Source of the DNA: an uncultured Oscillospiraceae bacterium
GTDB lineage: Bacteria; Bacillota; Clostridia; Oscillospirales; Acutalibacteraceae
Direction: 5' to 3'
Length of the DNA stretch: 25,593 nucleotides
NCBI GenBank assembly: GCA_905211675.1
Contig: CAJMBP010000019.1
Span: 1 to 25,593, forward strand
Shown here: positions 15,146 to 22,309 of the stretch, in pieces
Numbering within the stretch: the stretch's first letter is position 1
How the letters are laid out: the number at the start of each line of letters is the position of its first letter
Program-made: the position numbers and the translations under genes
Notes under the pieces: generated by a model
Databases searched by the model: none
Told to the model about the DNA's origin: nothing
Seen by the model: the letters and a program-made list of their open reading frames with translations, nothing else

Positions 15146-15997
15146 CTATATTATGTTATTTTGGCGCTTTGCGGCGGTTAGAGTGTTTTGCATAAGTGTT
15201 GCAATGGTCATGGGGCCTACGCCGCCCGGAACAGGTGTAATATATGACGCTTTTTTAGATACTGCTTCAAAATCGACATCACCGCAAAGCTTGCCGTTTT
15301 CGCGGTTCATACCTACATCTATTACGACAGCGCCTTCCTTTACCATATCGGCGGTAACAAATTTTGCTTTGCCCACAGCCGCAACAAGAATATCGGCGCG
15401 GCGGGTGGTTTCGCTTAAATTTTTTGTTCTCGAATGGCATATAGTTACGGTTCCGTTTTTGTGAAGCAGTAACATAGCCATAGGCTTGCCCACAATGTTA
15501 GAGCGGCCTATTACAACACATTCTTTGCCGTTTATATCAATATTGTAATATGAAAGCATTTCCATAACGCCTGCGGGGGTGCAGGGTAAAAAATCATAAT
15601 CGCCTATCATTATTTTGCCTACATTAACAGGGTGAAAGGCGTCAACATCCTTTTCGGGCGAAATGGCGGCTATTACCGCTTTTTCGTCAAGACCCTTCGG
15701 CAGCGGCAGCTGACAAAGAATTCCGTTTACCGCGGTGTCACGGTTTAACTCTTCAACAAGTGATACCAATTCTTTTTGTGTAGTGTTTTCGGGTAAAATA
15801 TACTCTTTTGAAATAATACCCAACTGTTCGCAAGCCTTCTTTTTGTTTGCAACATAAATTTGTGAAGCGGGGTCGCTTCCTACAAGTATTACGGCAAGAC
15901 AAACGCTCACACCTTTTGAATTAAGCTCTTTAACCTGCTCGGCAACGCGCTGTTTTACAGCCGCCGATACGGCCTTTCCGTCTATTATATTACTCAT
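15146..15997 (-). CDS. folD: Methylenetetrahydrofolate dehydrogenase / methenyltetrahydrofolate cyclohydrolase
   Basis: Bifunctional one-carbon enzyme interconverting 5,10-methylene-THF and 10-formyl-THF with NAD(P); cytosolic. It has 283 residues from the ATG at 15997. Motifs are YVANKKKACEQLG (48-60, with catalytic Lys52), GILCQLPLP (92-100), the nucleotide-binding GRSNIVGKPMA (164-174) and PVPGGVGPMT (255-264). The start lies inside the end of lgt (8-base overlap), pointing to translational coupling. A GTG at 16012 in frame would add MKKKQ but has no better ribosome site. The TAG stop overlaps the Shine-Dalgarno of the next gene. Confidence 0.95.
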   Translation of the reverse strand: MSNIIDGKAVSAAVKQRVAEQVKELNSKGVSVCLAVILVGSDPASQIYVANKKKACEQLGIISKEYILPENTTQKELVSLVEELNRDTAVNGILCQLPLPKGLDEKAVIAAISPEKDVDAFHPVNVGKIMIGDYDFLPCTPAGVMEMLSYYNIDINGKECVVIGRSNIVGKPMAMLLLHKNGTVTICHSRTKNLSETTRRADILVAAVGKAKFVTADMVKEGAVVIDVGMNRENGKLCGDVDFEAVSKKASYITPVPGGVGPMTIATLMQNTLTAAKRQNNII

Positions 15998-16889
15998 CTG
16001 TTTCTTCTTCACTTTCTTGTGTTATTTCAAGTGGTTCGTCATTGTCAAACATAGGTGCATAGTTGCTGTCGCCTGCGGTTGCTTTTTGTTTTTTGCGCAT
16101 AACAATAAGTGTGGCTGCCGCCGACAGACAAATTACAATCGAAACTAATACCGACACGCGAATATTGCCAATCATTAAGCTGTCGGTTCTCAGATTTTCA
16201 ACTATCGAGCGTTCAAAGCCGTACCAAACGCAGTACATAAGTGTAATTTCACCGCTGAAATGACGCTTTTTAGAAAAATGGTTAAGTACAAAAAATCCCG
16301 CTATGCACCAAATTGATTCATATAAAAAGCAGGGGTGAACAAGACCTTCGCCCATTTCGGCTACGGTGCGGGTAGATTGCATACCCCACCAACTGCTGTT
16401 TGTAAAGGTTCCGTATGCCTCTTGATTTACAAAGTTGCCCCAGCGGCCTATGCCTTGTCCGATTAAAAAGGCGACTGCCGCAAGGTCGAACATATCAAGT
16501 ATTTTAATCTTTCTTAACCGACACATAAGCGCGCCGCAGGCAAAAGCGCCTATTACCGCGCCGTAAATGGCAATGCCCGAAAACCCGTTTGAAGAGCCGA
16601 AACCGAAAAAGTCGGATATGCCGTTTAGCTTTACACCGTCGAAAATTACATAGTAAGTTCGCGCGCAAAGTATTGATACGGGTGTTGTCACAATTATAAC
16701 ATCGAGCATACGGTCAACATTAACGCCGAATCTTTGGGCGTTTTTTATGCCGTAAATTATTGCAAGCATAAAACCTATCGCAATAATAATGCCGTACCAG
16801 TAAACATCCCACCCGTTGCCGATAGGCAGGGTAAAGGCTATAGGTTTAAGCGTTAAATGAATTCCGAAAATAGTAACATCATAGCTCAT
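15990..16889 (-). CDS. lgt: Phosphatidylglycerol-prolipoprotein diacylglyceryl transferase
   Basis: Integral membrane enzyme that moves diacylglyceryl from phosphatidylglycerol to the lipobox cysteine of prolipoproteins. It has 299 residues and about seven hydrophobic segments. The family signature GRWGNFVNQEAYG is at 148-160, followed by HPCFLYES (185-192) and YGFERSIVENLRTDSL (223-238). The loop that in E. coli holds the important HGG histidine reads IAIYGAVIG here (Tyr109), a change I believe is frequent in Clostridia. A roughly 35-residue acidic tail (ending ESEEETDE) extends the C-terminus. It starts 2 bases after the M16 gene and overlaps folD. The GH16 lipoprotein three genes downstream is a likely client. 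Confidence 0.95.
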   Translation of the reverse strand: MSYDVTIFGIHLTLKPIAFTLPIGNGWDVYWYGIIIAIGFMLAIIYGIKNAQRFGVNVDRMLDVIIVTTPVSILCARTYYVIFDGVKLNGISDFFGFGSSNGFSGIAIYGAVIGAFACGALMCRLRKIKILDMFDLAAVAFLIGQGIGRWGNFVNQEAYGTFTNSSWWGMQSTRTVAEMGEGLVHPCFLYESIWCIAGFFVLNHFSKKRHFSGEITLMYCVWYGFERSIVENLRTDSLMIGNIRVSVLVSIVICLSAAATLIVMRKKQKATAGDSNYAPMFDNDEPLEITQESEEETDE

Positions 16890-16891
16890 TT

Positions 16892-18163
16892 TTATTCCTC
16901 CTGCGGTTTTATTACCGACAAAACGGCATTTTCATTGCAGAACACATCAAGTCGTTTCATTACGTCGTCATAGCTTGCCGTTTTAAGCAACCTAATTTCT
17001 TCAAAAAGGTCGTAATCGCACATAGCGCATTCGGTAAGCTGTGTCGCCAAAGCTTCTACGCTGTTGAATTTTCTTATCATATTTCCGTAAGCACCGCTCT
17101 TTATCGCTGAAAACAGCTTTTTGTCAATGCCCTCGTTTCTAAGCCGCTCAATTTCTGCCTTGATTTCTTCAGCCACCCGTTCGGGACTATATGATTCACC
17201 CTCAAAAATCACTGCGGCATATCCGTTGCCGTAAAAATATTCGCAGTCAAAATCGTCGTTAATAAGACCTTCGTTCATAAGCCGCGCATACAGAGGTGAA
17301 GCGTCGCCGCAAATAATATCAAGCAATAGGTTTACACACACCTTGCTTTTAAGCCTGCGGTAAGGAGAAGCGATTTTTTGTTTAAAGCCAAGGCAGAACA
17401 TCGGCATACTTACGGCAAGCTTTTGCTCAACATAGTTTGAAACCACACAGTCGGGTTCGTTAAATGCACCGCGTGTTATTTCTACGGGCTTTTTATTTTT
17501 TATTGACTTTTCGATTTGATTTAAAACCCTTTCGGTATCTACATTTCCGGCAATGCAAATAAACATATTTGCAGGGTTATAGAATGTTTCATAGCATTTA
17601 TAAAGCAATTCTGCATTTATTTCGGCGATACTTTCTACCGTTCCTGCAATATCAATTCGCACGGGGTGGCAGTGGTACATAGCCTCTAACATATTAAACA
17701 TAACACGCCAGCCAGGGCTGTCGTCATACATACGAATTTCCTGACCGATAATGCCCTGTTCTTTTTGAACCGTCGCCTCGGTAAAATAGGGCGACTGAAC
17801 AAAATTGAGTAAAATATCTAAATTTTCGTAGAATTTATCACTGCACGAAAACAGATAGCAGGTGCGGTCAAAAGAGGTAAACGCATTGGCGGAAGCGCCT
17901 GTTTTTGCGTATTTCGAAAAGGCGTCGCCGTCTTCACTTTCAAAAAGCTTGTGCTCAAGAAAATGCGCAATACCCTCGGGAACGCAAATTTCATCTTCAC
18001 CGTCCTTTGAGAACTTAGTATCAATAGAACCGTATTTTGTTCCGAAAATGGCATAGCTTGATGAATACTGAGGCTTTTCCATAATGTAAACCGAAAGCCC
18101 GCAATCAAGCTCTGCCTTTACATAGCTTTCATCGGCAAAGCCTTCAAAATAGTGCTTTTTCAT
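16892..18163 (-). CDS. M16 zinc metallopeptidase, catalytic subunit (YfmH/YmfH-like)
   Basis: Insulinase/M16-family peptidase of 423 residues. The inverted zinc motif is intact: HFLEH at 67-71 (H67, E70, H71), with the third ligand E142 in GQEIRMYDD 71 residues further on. The C-terminal half is the second M16 domain fold. Its gene overlaps the stop of the neighbouring inactive homologue by one base (TAATG), so the two are probably made in equal amounts and form a heterodimer like other M16B pairs. In Bacillus the equivalent pair lies in an operon with genes for EF-P 5-aminopentanol modification, and databases name them accordingly; no EF-P or YmfI gene is seen here. The substrate is unknown. 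Confidence 0.9.
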   Translation of the reverse strand: MKKHYFEGFADESYVKAELDCGLSVYIMEKPQYSSSYAIFGTKYGSIDTKFSKDGEDEICVPEGIAHFLEHKLFESEDGDAFSKYAKTGASANAFTSFDRTCYLFSCSDKFYENLDILLNFVQSPYFTEATVQKEQGIIGQEIRMYDDSPGWRVMFNMLEAMYHCHPVRIDIAGTVESIAEINAELLYKCYETFYNPANMFICIAGNVDTERVLNQIEKSIKNKKPVEITRGAFNEPDCVVSNYVEQKLAVSMPMFCLGFKQKIASPYRRLKSKVCVNLLLDIICGDASPLYARLMNEGLINDDFDCEYFYGNGYAAVIFEGESYSPERVAEEIKAEIERLRNEGIDKKLFSAIKSGAYGNMIRKFNSVEALATQLTECAMCDYDLFEEIRLLKTASYDDVMKRLDVFCNENAVLSVIKPQEE

Positions 18164-19443
18164 TATTGTTCACACTCCTTAGGCAACAGTTTATATACCG
18201 TGTGAAGATTAACGCCCTTTGCCGCGCGTACAACATCGTCACGCGTTACCGAACAAAGCAATTCTGCACTGTCTTCGGGCGAGAGCAGTTTGTCTTTGAA
18301 TATTTTTACAGAATACCAAACATCCAAAAGCCCCTGACTGTCATTGTAAGAGTTTAGCGAATCGGTCATTCCTTTAATTGATGAATCAAATTCGGTGTCG
18401 GTAAATTCGCCTTTTTTAATTATTTCGAGTTGATTTAAAATTTCTTTTTGCGCGGTTTCGGCGTTTTCTTTTTCGACGCCGCTGTCAACCATAATAAGTC
18501 CCTTTGCCTTTACGCTTGAAGCCGAGCAATAATAGCAAAGACTCATTTTTTCACGCACATTGCTAAACAGTCTTGAATACGGTCCACCGCCGAATATATC
18601 GCACATAACCGAAAGAGCCGCGGTGCTTTCCTCATCGCCGTAGGTTTCGCTCGAAAAGCCCATAACAAGCTTGCCCTGTGCAATGTCCAAATTTTCGGTA
18701 ACCGTGTTTACCTTTTTTGCTTTTTCGGTGGGTGTGCAAACGGGGCTTCCTGTAATGTTTTCACGGTCGATTTCAGAAAGCTTTTGTGAAACAACATCAA
18801 AAAGACCATTTGGCATACTGCGAGAAATCACATTAACACGCAAAAACGCATGTGACAAAACCTCGCGCCAAGCCTTGTACAGCGATTGACCTGTGATTTT
18901 TTCGACTTCCTCTTCGGTGCCGCATTTTGATACTCCGTAAGGCTTGCCCTTGTACATTTCTTCTATCAGGCGTTTTCGTGCGTAAATTCGCTTTTCACTT
19001 ATTTCGCCCCTTATGTGTTCAATAGCCTTGCGCTTTTCGCGCGATATATCGGTGTCGTAAAAGGCGCCGTCTTTAACCTTAGGCTCAAAAACCAACTGAT
19101 TAAGAAGCTCTATGGCGCTGTCGGAAAGCTTTTCGCCGTCGAGTGAAAAACGGTCGTCTATTACCGATATTGCAATTTTTATAAGCTGAAAATCACCGAC
19201 CTTTTCGGCAGATGCCGAAAGATTTGCACCGTAAAGCTTTGACAGCTTGAAGTTAAGCTTCGAAAAATCGGGGTATTTGTCGCAACAGGTGGTAAGCATA
19301 AACGGAAGCAACGCATAATGCGCCGCCGTTTCTGCACGAAGCGGCATATAAAAATTATAGGATACAAGTGTGGTGTTAAAGCGGTCGTTTTTAATGAAAA
19401 CGCCTTCGGCACCGTTTGACAGTTGTGTAATTTTCGCGGACAT
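18163..19443 (-). CDS. M16-fold protein lacking the zinc motif (YfmF/YmfF-like), partner subunit
   Basis: A 426-residue M16 homologue. Where the catalytic copy has HxxEH, this protein reads ALLPFML (44-50), so it should not bind zinc. Later family features are kept, including the glycine-rich FGGGPYSRLFSNVREK segment in the second half, typical of the non-catalytic, substrate-binding M16 half. The ATG at 19443 follows GGGAGGAAT on the minus strand. It ends in a one-base overlap with the active subunit gene. It lies 25 bases downstream of maf. The active/inactive pairing is seen in sequence; a heterodimeric peptidase is inference from M16B families. Confidence 0.88.
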   Translation of the reverse strand: MSAKITQLSNGAEGVFIKNDRFNTTLVSYNFYMPLRAETAAHYALLPFMLTTCCDKYPDFSKLNFKLSKLYGANLSASAEKVGDFQLIKIAISVIDDRFSLDGEKLSDSAIELLNQLVFEPKVKDGAFYDTDISREKRKAIEHIRGEISEKRIYARKRLIEEMYKGKPYGVSKCGTEEEVEKITGQSLYKAWREVLSHAFLRVNVISRSMPNGLFDVVSQKLSEIDRENITGSPVCTPTEKAKKVNTVTENLDIAQGKLVMGFSSETYGDEESTAALSVMCDIFGGGPYSRLFSNVREKMSLCYYCSASSVKAKGLIMVDSGVEKENAETAQKEILNQLEIIKKGEFTDTEFDSSIKGMTDSLNSYNDSQGLLDVWYSVKIFKDKLLSPEDSAELLCSVTRDDVVRAAKGVNLHTVYKLLPKECEQ

Positions 19444-19468
19444 TTAATTCCTCCCACAAAATATGATT

Positions 19469-20038
19469 TTATGTTAAGTCAATTTTAAAATTTTTAAGCA
19501 TTTCGCTTAAAGTGCAAACAGGCAAGCCTACCACACTGAAATAATCGCCGTCAATGCGGCTTACAAATTTTGAAGCGCGCCCCTGAATGCCGTATGCTCC
19601 AGCCTTGTCCATGGGTTCACCCGTTGCAATGTAGTCAAAAATTTCTTTTTCGCTGACGGCACGAAAGGTAACCTCCGTGGTAACTACGCGCGTTTCAACC
19701 TTTTCGCCCTGCATTACGGTAACGCCTGTAAAAACTCGGTGAGTATTGTTTGAAAGCGTTTTAAGCATAATCGCGGCCTCCGCTTCGGTTTTTGGCTTGC
19801 CGAAAACCTTGCCGTCAAGCTCTACTACCGTATCGGCTGAAATTATGACATCATCATACTTTGCAAGCCTCGATACTGCCTGTGCTTTTTGAAGGCTGAG
19901 TCTTGCAACTTCGTCGCACACCGGAACATCAGGGTTTATGATTTCGTCAGTATCGGCAGTTATAATTTCAAAATCTAAATCAAGCAAACCTAAAAGTTCT
20001 TTTCGGCGTGGAGATTTAGACGCTAAAATGACCTTCAT
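19469..20038 (-). CDS. maf: Maf-family nucleotide pyrophosphatase
   Basis: Maf/YhdE nucleoside triphosphate pyrophosphatase that hydrolyses non-canonical or pyrimidine NTPs (dTTP/UTP type in YhdE). In Bacillus, Maf is linked to septum formation arrest. It has 189 residues, full length. Motifs are ASKSPRRKELL (6-16), ISADTVVELDGKVFGKPKT and DKAGAYGIQG. It is the first gene of the minus operon, about 35 bases downstream of a good promoter; the Shine-Dalgarno (GTGAGAAAA) is weak. Confidence 0.93.
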   Translation of the reverse strand: MKVILASKSPRRKELLGLLDLDFEIITADTDEIINPDVPVCDEVARLSLQKAQAVSRLAKYDDVIISADTVVELDGKVFGKPKTEAEAAIMLKTLSNNTHRVFTGVTVMQGEKVETRVVTTEVTFRAVSEKEIFDYIATGEPMDKAGAYGIQGRASKFVSRIDGDYFSVVGLPVCTLSEMLKNFKIDLT

Positions 20039-20073
20039 ATAATAATTTTCTCACTTTAAACTATATTTAGTAT

Positions 20074-20102
20074 ATGATAACATAATTTGTGTTTTTTTGC
20101 AA
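20074..20102 (-). promoter_or_regulatory. SigA promoter for the maf-to-GH16 operon
   Basis: On the minus strand, TTGCAA (plus 20102-20097), 17-base spacer, TATCAT (plus 20079-20074) with TGT before it (extended -10). The start codon of maf is at 20038. The divergent nrdR promoter begins 24 bases away. Confidence 0.65.
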
Positions 20103-20125
20103 CGGTTATACAGCAATAATTTTCC

Positions 20126-20154
20126 TTGTATTTATCAATATGTTGTGATATAAT
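20126..20154 (+). promoter_or_regulatory. SigA promoter for nrdR-gltX-glnS-nif3
   Basis: TTGTAT (20126-20131), 17-base spacer, perfect TATAAT (20149-20154). The transcript would start near 20161, about 27 bases before the nrdR ATG. The whole spacer is filled by a NrdR-box-like palindrome. Confidence 0.72.
20133..20148. promoter_or_regulatory. Putative NrdR box (operator) in the nrdR promoter spacer
   Basis: The 16 bases TATCAATATGTTGTGA match the NrdR-box pattern acaCwAtATaTwGtgt at 11 positions by my count, including the core CAATATnTTG and GTG. A bound repressor between -35 and -10 would block SigA polymerase, suggesting autoregulation. NrdR boxes usually come in pairs about three helical turns apart. 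A partial half-site (CATATAGG, 20169-20176) lies at about that distance downstream, but it is weak. Confidence 0.45.
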
Positions 20155-20187
20155 AAAAAATAATTATGCATATAGGTGGTATTTGTT

Positions 20188-20640
20188 ATGAAATGTCCTT
20201 TTTGTGGTTATGAAGAAAGCAAGGTAATCGACTCGCGCCCTACCGATGAGGGCGAGCGTATTCGCCGCAGACGCGAGTGCCTTAAATGCGCAAAGCGTTT
20301 TACAACCTATGAAATGATTGAAAGTCTTCCGATAATTGTTATAAAAAAAGACGGTTCTCGTGAAACCTTCGACCGTCAGAAGCTGCTTACGGGTATGTTG
20401 CGTGCATGCGAAAAGCGCCCCGTTTCGATTGAAACGCTTGACCATGCTATAACCGACATTGAAACCGTTATTCAAAACTCACTCGACCGTGAGGTCAGCA
20501 GTGATAAAATCGGCGAGCTTGTTATGGAAAAGCTTAAAGATATTGACGAGGTGGCTTATGTGCGTTTTGCGTCGGTTTACCGTCAGTTTAAAGACATTAA
20601 CACCTTTATGACCGAACTCAATAAGTTGCTTAGCAAATAG
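20188..20640 (+). CDS. nrdR: Transcriptional repressor NrdR
   Basis: Zinc-ribbon/ATP-cone repressor that senses ATP/dATP and controls ribonucleotide reductase genes. The ATG at 20188 (150 residues, family length) follows AGGTGG at 20174-20179. An upstream in-frame GTG lies in that Shine-Dalgarno region. The N-terminal zinc ribbon has C3, C6, C31 and C34, with the family stretch ESKVIDSRPTDEGERIRRRRE (10-30) between the two cysteine pairs. The ATP-cone domain covers about 47-137 (PIIVIKKDGSRETFDRQKL onward). It opens an operon with gltX 13 bases downstream. No ribonucleotide reductase gene is in the window. Confidence 0.96.
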   Translation: MKCPFCGYEESKVIDSRPTDEGERIRRRRECLKCAKRFTTYEMIESLPIIVIKKDGSRETFDRQKLLTGMLRACEKRPVSIETLDHAITDIETVIQNSLDREVSSDKIGELVMEKLKDIDEVAYVRFASVYRQFKDINTFMTELNKLLSK

Positions 20641-20653
20641 GAGATATTTTTTA

Positions 20654-22309
20654 ATGAACAACTGCGAACTTTTGGCAGAGCTTTTATTGCCAAACATTGA
20701 TAAAACACCTGAATATTATGAAAATTTATACCCCGAACGCAATCTTCCCGAGGGTGCGCGTGTAACAAGAATTGCGCCGAGCCCTACAGGCTATTTGCAT
20801 TTGGGAACGCTGTTTACCTCTCTTGTAAACCGAATTACCGCAACATCAACAGGCGGCGTGTTCTTTACAAGAATCGAAGACACCGACAAAAAACGCGAGG
20901 TGGCAGGCGGCATTGAAGACATTATTGACGGTCTTAACCGATTTGGCATTACCATTGACGAAGGCTTTATAAGCGGCGAAGAGCAAAAGGGCGTTTACGG
21001 TCCTTATCAGCAAAGTCACCGCGCCGAAATTTACCAGACCTATGTTAAAGATTTAATAAAACGCGGCTTGGCGTATCCCTGTTTTTGTACCGCCGAAGAT
21101 TTAGAGGCTGTGCGTAAGGTGCAGGAAGAAAATAAGATTCGCACAGGCTATCACGGTGAGTACGCTAAACACCGTGACATAACCTATGAAGAGGCTAAAG
21201 CGTTGGTAGAGGCGGGTAAGTCCTTTGTTATTCGTTTGCGCTCACCCGGCATTGAAGAAAACCGTATTTCTTTTGAAGATACCATTAAGGGCAAAATAGA
21301 AATGCCCGAAAACGATGAAGATTTTGTGCTTCTTAAATCTGACGGAATACCCACCTATCATTTCGCGCACGCCATAGATGACCACCTTATGCATACAACC
21401 CATGTGCTTCGCGGTGACGAGTGGATATCATCGGTGCCTAAACATATACAGTTGTTTAAGCTTTTGGGCTTTAAGGTTCCGAAATACGGTCATATATCGC
21501 CTATAATGAAGCTTGACAACGGCGCAAAACGCAAAATATCAAAGCGTAAAGATCCGGAAGCCGCGGTGCATTTTTTTGCTGAGCAGGGCTATGAGCCGAT
21601 TTGCGTTATAGAATATCTTATGACAATCGCTGCCTCCGATTTTGAAGATTGGCGCCGTGCTAACCCCACAGCCGACTATCGCACATTCAAATTTAACCTT
21701 AAAAAGATGTCGGTTTCGGGCGCGCTTTTTGATGAAAACAAATTAAATGATGTCAGCAAAATAAAGATTGCCGCCATGAAAAGCGATGAGGTGTACGACC
21801 GCCTTACCGCTTGGGCTTATGAGTTTGACACACAGTTTTATAACCTGCTTACGGCAGACCCCGAATTTTCAAGAAAAATGCTTGCTATTGACCGTGATGA
21901 AGCAAAAAAACCGCGCAAAGATATTGCAAAGTGGAGCGATGCGAAAGATTATTTTGCATACTTTTTCGGTTCACTTTACACACCGTGTCATACTCTTCCC
22001 GAAAATATTGAGGCTCAAGACGCAAAGGCGTTTCTTACAGAATACAAAAAGGTTTATGACGCAGCAGACGACAGGCAGGCTTGGTTTGACAAAATCAAAT
22101 CGGTTGCGCCGTCGCTTGGATTTGCGGCAGAAACAAAAGAGTACAAGGCAAACCCCGATGCTTTCAAAGGCAGTGCCGGTGATTTAAGCACCGTGCTTCG
22201 TATTGCGGTTACAGGCAGAACAAACACCCCTGACCTTTGCAGCATAATGGCGGTTTTGGGCAAGGACGAATGCTTTAAGCGCATAGATAAAATGATAGAG
22301 GTTTTATAA
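20654..22309 (+). CDS. gltX: Glutamyl-tRNA synthetase
   Basis: Class I aminoacyl-tRNA synthetase that charges tRNA-Glu. It has 551 residues, longer than the roughly 470-490 of textbook bacterial GluRS. An N-terminal extension of about 37 residues precedes the Rossmann fold. The HIGH motif is APSPTGYLHLGTL (41-53, HLGT) and the KMSKS motif is KISKRKD (near 294-300). The TRIEDTD segment (72-78) is also typical. The C-terminal anticodon-binding part is divergent. The ATG at 20654 follows AGGAGA. The TAA stop abuts the glnS ATG, so the two related synthetases are co-expressed. With glnS present, this enzyme may be the tRNA-Glu-specific (discriminating) kind; that is inference. Confidence 0.92.
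   Translation: MNNCELLAELLLPNIDKTPEYYENLYPERNLPEGARVTRIAPSPTGYLHLGTLFTSLVNRITATSTGGVFFTRIEDTDKKREVAGGIEDIIDGLNRFGITIDEGFISGEEQKGVYGPYQQSHRAEIYQTYVKDLIKRGLAYPCFCTAEDLEAVRKVQEENKIRTGYHGEYAKHRDITYEEAKALVEAGKSFVIRLRSPGIEENRISFEDTIKGKIEMPENDEDFVLLKSDGIPTYHFAHAIDDHLMHTTHVLRGDEWISSVPKHIQLFKLLGFKVPKYGHISPIMKLDNGAKRKISKRKDPEAAVHFFAEQGYEPICVIEYLMTIAASDFEDWRRANPTADYRTFKFNLKKMSVSGALFDENKLNDVSKIKIAAMKSDEVYDRLTAWAYEFDTQFYNLLTADPEFSRKMLAIDRDEAKKPRKDIAKWSDAKDYFAYFFGSLYTPCHTLPENIEAQDAKAFLTEYKKVYDAADDRQAWFDKIKSVAPSLGFAAETKEYKANPDAFKGSAGDLSTVLRIAVTGRTNTPDLCSIMAVLGKDECFKRIDKMIEVL

Noticed and set aside
15998..16012. GTG start for folD at 16012
   Set aside because: It has no better ribosome site and adds MKKKQ absent from typical FolD N-termini; the ATG at 15997 gives the usual MSNIIDGK-type start.
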